From Purshia tridentata (lineage: Eukaryota > Streptophyta > Magnoliopsida > Rosales > Rosaceae), in assembly GCA_003254885.1 (NCBI GenBank), contig QANT01004704.1, forward strand, positions 1-64,000: a stretch of 64,000 nt of DNA, in the 5' to 3' direction. Under the pieces are notes generated by a model. It was not told the DNA's origin, made no database searches, and was given only the letters and a program-made list of their open reading frames with translations. A program made the position numbers and the translations under genes. Below are positions 11,630 to 30,400 of the stretch, in pieces; within the stretch, counting starts at the first letter, position 1; each line of letters begins with the position of its first letter.

Positions 11630-11829
11630 TTTCGTTTTGGATATGAATTAGGGATCTGACGAATTAGGGTTTTTTGGTCTGACTACAGGGAGTGGGAGCT
11701 AGTTAGGCAGCCCTATTTTATAATTTTAACTCTCAAGTCATGTTTTTAAAAGATCTTTAACTACTTGGTCAAAAAATAAAGATCTTTACCTAAAATTTCA
11801 GTCAAATAAAAAATTAAAATTCAAGCCTA

Positions 11830-13143
11830 ATCTGTTAATTTACACACATGAAAAATGTCAAAAAAAGACCACCGAGAGTATGGTGGATGCATCTTGCATC
11901 CGCACATTTTTAGGTTACATACGCATATTTTTAGATTGCAAATGTGTTTTTTAAGTTGTATAGGCATATTTCTGACTTGCAGATAACATGTTTTAAGTTG
12001 TAAATGCAAGTTTTAGGCTGCAAATTTAGCTAGCAAATACAGGTTAAATTCCAAATATAGTTGCAAATGCATCTGTCGAACGCTTAGTGAACAATTTGGA
12101 TTTTTACTCAATTTTTTAGTCAACTAGAGTTTCAGTTAAAGTACTTTCTCATTTTGAGTTTCTAATTAAAGCACCCTTCTTCTTTAAGGTGGTATTCTTT
12201 CTTTTATATCAAATTCTTATATGATTAATTCCATCAAATTCTTATAGAGTTGTGGAATGTGTTTTTAAGTGCTTTTATGTAGGATTCATTCTCAATCTTT
12301 TAAGAAGATTTGGTATTAATTCTAATTTATCCTCTATTAAAGCTTTATACCAAATGATCCTCAAACTTTTTTAAAAACCCCAAAATATTCATTAAACACA
12401 GAAAACATTTTAAACAACCCCATCACTGTTTAGTAATTAGACTCGTTTTTATTATGATTCTTGAACTAAACACAAGAATGGAATCAATTTCATTATCATT
12501 TCATATGGTTAGCAAATATCCTAATGGGAAGGACTCTTCCCACTTCGATCCTTCTTTCTCCAATTCTTTTTCTCTCTCATTGCATGTTAGTAAACATGAC
12601 CCAAATGCCCTTGCACAACTACAAATTTGCTGGGTGTCGAATTCAAGTTCATTATTACGAGTCAAATTTAGGATTTCCTCAAACTGAATGGGGAGAAAGG
12701 CCTTTCACCCAAATGATAAATGATAATGACATCAGTGTTGATAATTGTGTGTCTAGACGTAAATTAATTTAGTCTCATAGTTCTGATCATATATATCACA
12801 TATGTAATGGTATTTTAGTAGATATAGGTCCTACTTGAAAGAAAAAAGCGACAACATAAAAAATAGAGTATGCAAGTTAGTTACTAGCAAAGACCTTAGC
12901 CACAATGTATATACACTAGTGATGATTTCAAAAATACATCCCTGCTTTCTAAGCAATAAGGGAATACTTTCACCTATTTAAAAGTTGTTAACATATGGCC
13001 TCTTTAAATTCTTAAACCCATGTAACAGCAATCACTACCAACACTGTCAACATTAAAAAGATCATCGGATGTTGGACTTTTTACAAGGAACATTAATCCA
13101 GATGCACGTATGACTATTAACTAATACAAATGTAGCTTAAAAG
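11830..13143. other. Intergenic DNA, no gene seen
   Basis: AT-rich sequence with degenerate repeats of 'taggttgcaaatgca'-like units around 11900-12070. Two short overlapping frames near 12454-12772 have no recognisable product and look fortuitous. Confidence 0.5.
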
Positions 13144-19990
<6,847 letters not shown>

Positions 19991-20930
19991 CTTTCTCCCT
20001 CTGCGATTCTGACCAACAAACCAAGGATGTTGGTGAAATCACTGAATTGTAATTCTTACAAAACGATGAGAACAGAATTGGGCTTCACTTGGGTTGGATT
20101 GCTTCAATTGGGTCCAAACTTTTCTTCTAGACCCACATAATTGAGGTCCACACCCTTGGACCCAACCCGAATTCATTTTCTTTTCTTTTTTCTTTTTTCT
20201 TTTTTCATTTTGTCTTTATTTATTTTTTTAATTAGAAAAGAATATATGTTAGAAGATCTAAAATATAATATTAAATCTTAAAATCTTTAGAATAATAAAA
20301 AACTTTCTCATTTAAATTTTATTTTCATTGTCCAATTTTAAGGAGAGCATTTGAAAGTTTGTGTAACTCAATAATATAATGTTTATACAATATCTATCTT
20401 AGTGTTTATTTATCTATTGTATTAGAGTATTAGTATCACATATGTAACTTATAATAAAAATGTATTTGGAAAACTATTATTTGATGTATTTGCCAATGTT
20501 ACTTGATCAATAGTGACATCGGTAGGTGTTTGAGCAATTGCATTGAGTTTTCGAACACTAAGCACTTGAAGGCTCAACATTAAACACTAAAATTGTGCAT
20601 AATTCTTCTCATTTGTAACTTATCTATTATTGACCCACAAAACAAAAACTGAGCGCTCCAAAGTAGCCGTTACAAAGTTACAACAGCTCAGCTGGGGTAG
20701 GACCCAAAGTAGTCTACTCCAACGGTCATATTCCGTCCCTGTCTGTCGAGTGTCGAGGGTCGAGTGTCGAGTGTCGAGCGAAGAAATATGACCGTTAGGC
20801 TTGGGGCTTATATATCCCTTCCCGACGCTGATAGCTCTCATAATCTCATTCATTCGAATTTGGTTGTGCAAAAAAAGCATCAAAATCCATTGAATTTAGT
20901 TGTGATCGAGGTCGGTCGGAAATTGAAGGA
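19991..20930. promoter_or_regulatory. Shared divergent promoter region (ELF9-like and membrane protein)
   Basis: The two genes are transcribed away from each other from this 940-bp interval. The ELF9-side third is a T-rich and AT-rich filler (20170-20640). The other end holds clustered AACGG motifs and a TATA box, described separately. Confidence 0.6.
20664..20815 (+). promoter_or_regulatory. MSA (mitosis-specific activator) motifs, GTCGAG repeats and TATA box
   Basis: TCCAACGGTCA at 20718-20728 and, on the other strand, CCTAACGGTCA at 20789-20799 both match the MSA consensus (T/C)C(T/C)AACGG(T/C)(T/C)A exactly. TGTAACGGCTA at 20664-20674 (other strand) has one mismatch. The two perfect sites form an inverted pair around five tandem TGTCGAG-type units (20744-20779). 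TATATAT lies at 20809-20815, about 115 bases before the start codon. MSA motifs are bound by MYB3R factors and drive G2/M expression. Confidence 0.75.
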
Positions 20931-21479
20931 ATGGGTATATCGTCGATGAATATGAATGTTTCGGAGAAGCAGTACCACACGCACAAGGTGTTCCTGTTGT
21001 GCAACTACATTCTTTTAGGTGCGGCGTCGAGTTGCATCTTCCTGACGCTGTCGCTGCGGCTGTTGCCGTCGGTGTGCGGCTTCTTGTTGATTCTGCTGCA
21101 CATATTCACGATTGGTGGGGCCATAGCAGGATGCGCGGCGTTGTCGTCAATGAGGTGGCACGGAGCGCACATGGTGGCCACAGTCCTCACGGCAATATTT
21201 CAGGGGTCAGTGTCGGTGCTGATTTTCACGAGGACAGCTGAGTTTCTTGGGGAGTTGAAGTCGTACGTAAGGGAAGAGGATGGTGGTGTTATTCTGAAAT
21301 TGGGGGGTGGGCTCAGTGTCCTCATCTTCTGCTTGGAGTGGGTGGTCTTGACGCTTGCCTTTTTCTTGAAGTACTATGCCTCCGTTGAGGCTTCTACTGC
21401 GCCTATCACTATGAGGAGTGCCAAGGTGCAACAAGCAGACGACGATTTGAAGGATTGGCCATGGCCCTTCCAAGTCTAG
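20931..21479 (+). CDS. Four-helix membrane protein, At5g16250-like
   Basis: Single-exon gene of 182 residues. Four hydrophobic segments are visible at about residues 22-44, 46-70, 78-103 and 123-147, with a short charged loop (LKSYVREEDGG) before the last. The tail is polar and ends DLKDWPWPFQV. This matches my memory of a small plant-specific membrane protein family (Arabidopsis At5g16250 and At3g02640) with no assigned biochemical role. Its position next to the ELF9-like gene is the same as in Arabidopsis. The MSA motifs just upstream predict expression in dividing cells. An in-frame ATG at residue 6 is an alternative start. Codon use in the N-terminal half is GC-rich compared with the flanks. 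Confidence 0.85.
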   Translation: MGISSMNMNVSEKQYHTHKVFLLCNYILLGAASSCIFLTLSLRLLPSVCGFLLILLHIFTIGGAIAGCAALSSMRWHGAHMVATVLTAIFQGSVSVLIFTRTAEFLGELKSYVREEDGGVILKLGGGLSVLIFCLEWVVLTLAFFLKYYASVEASTAPITMRSAKVQQADDDLKDWPWPFQV

Positions 21480-21831
21480 TCGAATCGATCATCTCGGAAA
21501 TTCCTTCATTCATTTGTTTGCCATTTCGGAACTTCTTCTTTTCTTTATCGCTTGTATTCTTTATGTTGTTCACTACCTATGAATATTATTGTTTTGCTGT
21601 CTTCATGTTATTTAATTCTGTAAATTTTCAAGCTAAACAAGGTACTGAAAGAAGAAAACAATTCTATCTAGTTTATTTTTGTATTTAAAGAACAGGTGAG
21701 AGAGTAGTACTCATAACAATTATTTCTAGTTTCTAGTATGAAAATTAAAAAACCCATCCAACACAACAACACTAGTACAGCACTTGTTTCTATCTACACA
21801 GCAGCCATCCAACACAGAAGGGGTGTAGCAC

Positions 21832-24800
21832 TTAAACCTTTATTTCTCTACCAAAAACCCAGCTGAAGGGAACAGGGGATGATTGCTTGGCCCTTCCCTG
21901 GGCCCTCTCCTCCAACTTTCTAATTCTGGGCGGCAATCCACACACGAAATCTTGTGCTCTACGCCCCTCACCAGAAAGACCACTCAATTTCTCTATTTTC
22001 CATCTGCCAACTAGAAACTCCAAAATATCGGCGTAATCCTTAGCAGTATACACTTCAAGCCGCTGGGCCACACCAGAGAAATGTTCAAAAAGTTTATCAT
22101 CTTGACCATCGTACATCAAGTGGGCTGGCATTGATATTTTCTTCCTCATCATGTCAGCTAAAGCCAAGACAGTGCCATCTGGGTCAATCTCAAAGAGCTT
22201 TTCCACAATCTTTGTATAGGCAGTTTCATGACGTTTTTCATCTGAGGCAATACTGCCGCATATCTGAGCCAATTTCATGTCCCCGTGCTCTTTGGCTAAC
22301 CTAGCTGTGTTCCCATGAGAGATGAATGTTGCCCTCTCTTGAAATGAAGTATAAATGAACCCAAGGTAGGGATTGTTCTCCGTTTTAGGATCCTAAAAAG
22401 TACACACAATTTTCAAATTTAATAATAATAATAAAGAGAGAAAATTTCAACTATGTTTTCTCAGTGTGTGTTTACTACCTAGACGATAGTGACAACTCAC
22501 GAAATTACATCAATCAAAATATTTGACAATAATCCACCGGTAAAACCTAGCAATGAAGGTAATCATTCTATTGCCACTCCATAAAGTAACTCATTAACTG
22601 GATGCTCACACATAAATGGTTTGATTTTCCAGACTATCAGACAATAATTTGTACATGTAGAAGTAGTATAACTGACAGTTACTTATCATAATCGTCACCA
22701 GAGATTGTGACAAACACCATTTTTTGGCATCGAGGAATTTACAATTTGATACAACCCTCTAAAGACTCAGTATAAACTAGACTGAAATTCCACTCTAGTT
22801 GCCATGTAGATGTTCTGTGAGTTACTAGAAGCATAGAGCTTTGAACATAAAGAGAGACTTCCAGAAAAAGAAATGAAGCAGGAAATTTAAGGCCATGAAA
22901 GAATGTTTTTAAATTTTATCAATCTTTCTTGGTTATCATAATGCAAAATGTTTTAAAAATGGGAAAAAAAGAGAGTAAGGCATTGCACCTAGTCCAGCAG
23001 TTTGCATCCTTCTTTAAGAATTAATTTAATTTCAAAAGTTTTCCTATAATGCCAAAATTCCTAAGTGTCTACTCAGAAAAGTATCACAAAAACATAAATG
23101 TTCAGACATGACCAAAACTGAAAAAATGAGGGGAACAAGTCTCACCATTCCTGATCCAATAAGATATTGAATTGTCTTCTCGATTTGTTTCATATCTACT
23201 CGTCCAGAGAGATAAAGATACTTGTTAAGAAGGTCACCGTGCCTATTCTCTTCAGCAGTCCATGCCCTGGTCCATATTGCCCAGGAACTAAGGCTTGCAC
23301 CAGTCTCATCCCGAACTCCATCGAGGGTATTAAGCATTGTCTGGTATGTTGGAAGGGCTTCTTCTGTGATCATATCTCCAACCAACACAACAAAATAATC
23401 ATCAGGAATTTCCTTTGCTCTTTCCCTCAACTCCATTACTTGCTCATAGAATCCCTCCGACTCAGGGACTGGAAGAAAATCTTGGGGTTGCCAACATTTC
23501 TCAACAGGTTTTAGGTGCACCAAGATGTTATTCTCAGCCCAATCCTCTAATGATGTGAAGATCTCGATCTGTTGGGGAGGCATGGAGTGAGTCACTTGAA
23601 CATGTGTCTCACGTGGAGGGCTATAAGATTTCTTCAGATTCTCAGTCTCTCTATAACAAAGAGAAGAAAAAATCTTAAAAAGTTATTCTTCAACTGATAA
23701 TTTTAACAACCATAAACAAAGCCTTCTACTTCCCCAAATAAAAAACTTGTAAAAGTCTTAACATACTTCCAAGTACAATGTAATTAGATAAATTCTCCTA
23801 GGCAACCTCATATATATTTTTATATATACATATATATAGGAGAGGGAGAGAGCTTCATATAAATATATAGTCTTAAATTAAACAGTTTTCTAGTACTATA
23901 GAAATAGAGAACAAAAAGATAATAAAAGTTAAGAAACGAGCAAAAGAATAAGAGTGCCAACTGGAAAAAAGAGAGAGAGAGAGAGAGTAACATAGAAATG
24001 CGTACAATCAGCTGACTACATTGTACCAATGAAAGTATACAATTGACAAACAAGCACAGTGCATAGAATTAAACATAAAACAAACAAAAGTGGCTTTTAA
24101 ATGGAAAAAGAGAGTCCACCTAGAGTAAGACCATTGTGAATCATACGGGTGAAAAATCACTATGACAGTATATAAAGAAAAACAGCTATAATAAATATCA
24201 ATTACAAAAATAAATAAATGATTTTAAGTATTGGAGAAAATATAAAACATCAAGTAGCAAGAAAATGAAGAAGGCATTGGGGAAAAAAGCTTTACATTAA
24301 TCTTTGTATGAGAAATAGCATATTATTAAATAAATCTATTAAAAGAATGGAACTAGTCAACCTACAGGACTTAGTTCCAAAAGAAAGAGTTAAACCCAAG
24401 AAAATCAGACCTAACTCTCAACAAATGTGAGAAATAATAAAATAATGCACGCATACCCTAACCTTCAGATTGCAAAGACAAACAGAAAGCCTCACAAGCG
24501 AATTGCATATCACAAATATCCCCAGAAAGATCAACACAAGTAAAAATGCATTACAATTATACAAATAATAACATAAAAATCTTTTTTTTTCCCAAGAGAA
24601 AGAAAAGAGAATAAGGTTTAACATTATTAAGAATGTTTCTCCAGCACAAAATGAACAGATATCCATGCATGTAGCGAATAAATCCAATTAAAACCAAAGT
24701 AGCTTACAACCTGATCTCATGAAATAAAAAACAAAACAGAAAATTAAGGACCCGTGAATTAATATCTTCATAGAGCATCACGCAACATGCAAAGCTAAAT

Positions 24801-25296
24801 TAGGGAGATAAACAATAAGAACAATATAATACAGAACACTTGTCAGAATGTAATACTATGTCTATATGAATGGAATTAAAGACAAAGACAAAGCCCAAAA
24901 CCCAAAAAAACACCATCAGGAAAATAAGAAAATACAAGATTTTAAAAAGCACGGCAGTAGCCAGAAGGTTTGGGAACTTAACCCCATATTCAGATTAATT
25001 GGCAAAAAAACAAGAACCCAGATCAACAGATGGCTAAAAATTCATTCTTGAGGATGCCCATTTGCATTTTTGAACGGGAAACAGAATCCAGCATGATCAG
25101 TCACGCAGAAATGCAATATAAAAAAAAGGTAGAAATGAAGGGAAAAAATAAAGAAGGAGAAGGAAAAGAAGAAAACTCACTTGGGGGAGGAGTGAATAGT
25201 GGAAGCCATGAAGATTTTTGGAGATCTGAGATTGTGGGATTTAGAAGGGAGGTTGTGAGATGGGAAGGTCATCATGGAATTGAGACTGAAAGCCAT
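21832..25296 (-). CDS. Plastid stearoyl-[ACP] 9-desaturase
   Basis: Three exons, 25296-25181, 23650-23146 and 22392-21832, give 393 residues, the usual length for the family. It introduces the delta-9 double bond into stearoyl-ACP in the plastid stroma, using ferredoxin and O2. Exon 1 and the start of exon 2 encode a Ser-rich transit peptide ([16 protein letters not shown]). The mature region begins near THSMPPQ. The two di-iron motifs are intact: EENRHG (residues 172-177) and DEKRHE (258-263). The C-terminus is [12 protein letters not shown]. Intron 1 is ~1.5 kb and AT-rich. It is tail-to-tail with the membrane protein gene (353 bp apart). The FAB2/SSI2 and AAD subclasses cannot be separated by eye; gene order favours the At5g16240/16230 type. 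Upstream a GA-rich leader (25495-25516) abuts a solo LTR ~360 bp from the start. Confidence 0.95.
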
Positions 25297-25653
25297 TCTT
25301 CTTTGTTTCTTAGTTGTTGCTTTCTTTCTTTCTTTCTTTCTTCACAGAGAGCTTTGATAAATGCTAATTGCTTATTGCTTCTGAGCTCATATGAAGACCT
25401 GTTACTTTAATAAGAAAGAAAGAAAGAAAAGCCTCCTGTCTGTTTCTGAGTGGGAGAGACTACACTTGAAGGGAGCAAGCAACACGCACCAAGAGAGGGA
25501 GAGAGAGAGAGAGAGAAGAGGTGAGCAAGGGGAAACTGCAACCAAACGAGTAGATGTAGATGTTTGGCGACAGAGTGGGGAAGCTCATTAAGGACCCGTC
25601 ATTTCCCACTTAATTACGTCATTGCCACTTTAATTGTTGGTCGCTTGGTTGTT

Positions 25654-26470
25654 TGTTGATGCAAAAATCTGCTCAGACTTTTCCAAACAACTTAGATGCG
25701 GATTGTCGGTGACGTGGTGAGTCAAGCGACCGAGTGGACAATCCGAGCGAGTCAGCAGGTCTCTGAGTTTCTTCCTACACAACGAACAGAAAAGAGCACC
25801 GGTGTAGTACCGACCGGAGGTACTCCGATGGCAAAGTCAGAGAAGTGCAAGGAGGAAGATGCAGGGAGTGCTGAAGAACACAGTGAGAACTAGGGAAGAA
25901 GATGAAGGAAAAAAGGTAAAGTTTTCTGGGTAAGTTTCTTCAGAACTTTGGCTAGTTTTCTCAGATTTTTGTGTCTCCTTGCCTTGTGGTTTTGCCCTTA
26001 TTTATAGGCAAAGGAATTAGGATATTTTGGCTGGGTTGTAGGTGTGATCATGGCTGATCATAGACTTCAGAGGCTAAGCTTGCAGAACAGGCTGGTTTTA
26101 CTGACAGATTCCCTACTTAATGCAGGAGGGATGGCTGCTGAAGGGCTGGAAGTCTCATGCATTTAATGGAAAGTAATGCAGAGTTGGTAAGCCATAAATG
26201 CAAAGCATAAAGTTACCTTCGGAGTGTCAGGCGCAATAACTGCCATCTAGGTTTGTGCTCGGCTCAGAAGATGATGGGTTGAGAAGCCTTGCCTCTGGTG
26301 ATGACTTTTGATAAGCTCGGTTCGGATCGGACCAGGTAACATGATCCGATCAAAAGGAGTTGTGCTGATGGGCCGTTGTAGGAAGGCGGCGAGACGGAAG
26401 TCGAATCCGAAACCCCACGTGGCCCGAGTTGTTGACCGTTGACTCGAATTGGGGGCGTTATCCCCAAACA
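25654..26470 (+). mobile_element. Solo LTR with 5-bp TSD
   Basis: The element starts TGTTGATGC and ends CCCCAAACA, with the 5-bp duplication ttgtt on both sides (25649-25653 and 26471-26475). It is 817 bp long, with GC-rich Gypsy-like LTR sequence and a TATTTATAG box near 26000. There is no internal region, so it is the product of LTR-LTR recombination. Intact ends and a perfect TSD suggest a fairly young insertion. Strand is assumed from the TATA-like box. Confidence 0.85.
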
Positions 26471-26475
26471 TTGTT

Positions 26476-27484
26476 CGTTCCCAGGTTTCTAGTTTTATAA
26501 ATTATATACTGTAGATTTCAAATGACAAAGGGGCAAGGGGAAAAAACTTCACGACATCATGTGCCGTCCATAATCATTTTGGAACAAGTTGCATGCATTA
26601 AGAGGATGCTACTACACGTTGCACTTTTATATGTATATACATGGAAGACGTACGTGTCGTAGCTAGTTTTGTAAATTAAGCTGGAATTCGGGCTACAAAG
26701 ATATCTCCCACATATAACTAGTGCTAAATAATGGTGTTTTTTACGTCACCAAAATCTAAGAGCAACCATTTAATTTTCATGGGGAGGTATGACCCAAAAC
26801 GAGAAGATCAAGAAGTAATATTCCACATGGATCCTTTTGCTTCCTGCATACGGAACAATGAATAAGTCATCTAGTTTGCTTTCTTGTGCTTTGTCTAAGG
26901 AAACAAGTGTCAATCGTTTGGATTCATAAGTTGGCATTGTCAATTTGAAGTGGGTGTAAATAAATTGCATTATAAAAGAGCTGGTCTTTGAAGGAATTAT
27001 AGTAAACAAATTGTCATTGACAGCTGCAAATCAATTGTCTGGTCTGGTGGGTCAAAAAAGGAGATCAATTTCCTACCAGCATCTTCCTTCAATGTTATTT
27101 ATTCTTCTCAAATCACAAAGCTTTCGACGGAATCAATACTGGATTTCTTGTCAAAGCTTTACCACCAATACCCTACCCATATCACTCAACAATCAACGTA
27201 CATACTTGCTTACCCAATCCAAAATTTTGTTTAAAAGTCTAAAGCATGTTTAACAAAGTATGTTTTAGGCACTGCAGTCATAAAAGATTGATTAGATATC
27301 ACACACGTAGAAATTTCTACACAGGTCAAGCAACGCCACTTGATTCTATTTTACTCTATCTGAAACGAAAATTTTACAACAAACCTATATGGGATTCGCG
27401 TGACATGATATCTGTGAACACATGTCATGAAACATAAGCAAAAAACAGCCATATATCGCAACTAAACAGAGCTAAAACAAGAGG
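26476..27484. other. Intergenic DNA between solo LTR and FAS1
   Basis: No gene supported. The stretch before 27485 is likely the 3' UTR and terminator region of the FAS1 gene. The short frames near 27011-27437 have no recognisable product. Confidence 0.5.
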
Positions 27485-30400
27485 CTACGGATGTGCGTAT
27501 GTGCAACTTTGCTTCCCTTCCACAGCAGAGCCTGGCTTCATTGCTGGCTGAAGCAAGTTTTCATTAGGATTGATACTTTTACCAGTAGGTGGCAAGCACC
27601 TCTTCAAAAAAAACGTAGCAATACTTTTGGTCCGCCCAGCACTCTTTTCTGCTAATCAGACAAAGGAATATTAATCTTAATGGCATAGTACATGATTGTA
27701 GTAAAGGTCATCTGTTCAAAGACAGGGTCATACATACCAGGAGAAATTGACGAACCAACTTTATCCAATATTTCTTTCTTGACCTACATTATTAGATAAA
27801 AAAAGTAGTAAGCAATAAGGCATGGGTCCTTCATTTATGAATCCCATACAAAGTGGCTTAGCCACTTGACTTATCAATACCAAGGCCTCTCACGTAAGTA
27901 GACGTTGAAAACAAACTGGACCGGCATATTTTTGGGAATCATGAAAGGTATAGATGAGTAACTAACCTGCCAACGGTTATCCACAAAATCTGATATCTCA
28001 CGGACTTTATTCCTTAACTGAGACTTTGACACAGCTGGGAACTTCTGTTGCAAAGTTTGTAACACCTTATTGATACCCTGTGAGCATGACTGAATGACAG
28101 ACACCTGAAAATTGCAAGATTACTCTTAGCAGCCAACTACTGGCACCATCAAAACAAATGCAAGGACAAACCAAATTTTTAACAAAACTATCGTAATAGT
28201 TCAAACTAACACTAAGTTTAATAGTTTGGATGCAATACCAATCAAACTGCTCATGTAAACCCTAAAAGTCCAAGAAAGGTTTCTGGTTTGAGATGTAGAG
28301 TGAAATGTACTACTTACCACAGTAGGCAAATCTGATTCTTGTATAACAGTCACAGCAGAGATTGGTTTAATACTGCACTTGCCACTTGAAAGACAAACTT
28401 CTTGGTCTTCTTCATGCATGCCATCAACTGATATCTCCATAGCTGAGCCACCAGGAAATACATGCATACTCAGAGCTTGCAAGCACATCTGTTCCAGCTT
28501 AGGAGTACCACTAAGATTTTCAGCGGTTAACAAAGAGCTCTTCTCATGCATCAAATTTGTTATAATTAAAGGCTGGTTTTTCTGAAGAGCACGTTCTGTC
28601 AAATTTCCTAAATACTTTTGCTGTTGCAGCAAAACAGAGAATTTCTCGCTCTCTAAATCTTGCTTACAACTAGGTGAGTTTCTAGTCTCCTCAAATGTAT
28701 TATCAGAGTCCATCCTGTCAACTGGTACTCCCTGCATGCATAAAACAAGCAAGTTTTATTGATAGGTACTTAAAACACTTATTCATGAAATACACACGCA
28801 CACAAGCATCAGTAACTAAGTTAAGGTATTCCCATCAAATATATAAAGCTGCCCCCAAAATCATTTTACATGGAAGGCTGAATATTATGTAGCAAAATTA
28901 AAACTCATCCATGAAACTGAAATGCAATTAGCTATGAACCACCCTTACCCTTTTTTCCTGTAAAGGAAGAGAATGACAAGTTTCACCCATCAATAACAGG
29001 TAAAAACATTTGAAAAGGAAAATGCTATGCCTACAGAATTACTCCATGACATGACAGCTTACATCGCTTGCTACATATTTTATACATTAATCAGATTTTG
29101 GTAGACATATTCAAAGATCATCCAAAAGGACCACAACATTATCACAAGGGAGACACAACTTCACAAGTTCTCACCTCATTTTCTGAGAGATACCCATCAG
29201 GTACAAAAAAGCCATCTTCACTTTCATCTTCATCGTCAGCTTTTGAGCAACCTTCTTCTAAACTTTCGTCTTCATCTTCCTTATCACAGTCTGAGAGGCT
29301 TTCACCAGGATCCTCCTGGATAAAGAGACAGTCATTACAGGCAGTCATCTCCTATATATCAACTACATTGTATGAAAAACATCACATATTACCTCTTCCC
29401 ACTCCTCATCACTATCCACGTCATAATCCAAGTCTGGGTCCTTCCTAAAAGGGTGGCATGGTCCAACAACAAGGCTGAAAGACCACATTAAAGATAATCA
29501 GTGTCGTATTTCAACCCACTGCAGTTGAGCCTTCTAGGCATCACTTCCCCAGGTTAGGCAACCAGGAAAACGTTTCCTCACTGAAATTCTATGGTTTAAA
29601 TCCACTATTGAATCAAAAGTTAATTCTATTTGCAGGAACATTTCATGTCATAATACTTAGATATCCAAATAGACAAACAAAACATGTAAAGCACTCAAGA
29701 AATTACTTTCTTTTAAACCCACTATTGAATCAAAAGTTAATTCTATTTGCAGGAACATTTCATGACATAATACTTAGATATCCAAATAGACAAACAAAAC
29801 ATGTAAAGCACTCAAGACATTACTTTCTTACTTCCCTTTTACTATTGCACCCATAAATATAGAGACTGAAGTGTTTGACTGAAACATGATCCCAAATAAT
29901 TAGGCTAAGCTTCAACAAGACACAAATATAATAGATAAGTGCCAGCCTATGGGTTCCAGATAGGGATGTAGAACAGGCCAGACCAGAATAGCACAAGCCA
30001 ATGATAGCTATAGATTCTAGCTATCAGATATTATATAAGCAAGCATTGGCAGGTTTCCAACCAATCACTTGACAACTGACAAATGATATACCATTTTCAG
30101 AAACTTCAAGCAGCCATCAGGGATTACTAATAAAATGGTAGACTCTATCAGGGGCCTGTTTTAGACTCTCCTTTCAGACACAAGTTGTGCACAGGATATC
30201 TCACTTTAGTAGTCTCACTCTCATGCAACTAAAATTCATGAAGGAGGAGCGCACCTTTTCTTAGGCCATATACCATAAAATGCAGGTCTATGGCTCTTAT
30301 CAAATTGTAGCAACTGCTTTCCACATTTCAATTTTTTGACTTCAGCAAGAGAACAATCTGTATTAGCCTGGCATGGTCTATCATCCGAAACACACTCTCC

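Noticed and set aside
29608-29856. 82-residue frame with an internal repeat
   Set aside because: The repeat is the 117-bp intronic tandem duplication, not a coding repeat.
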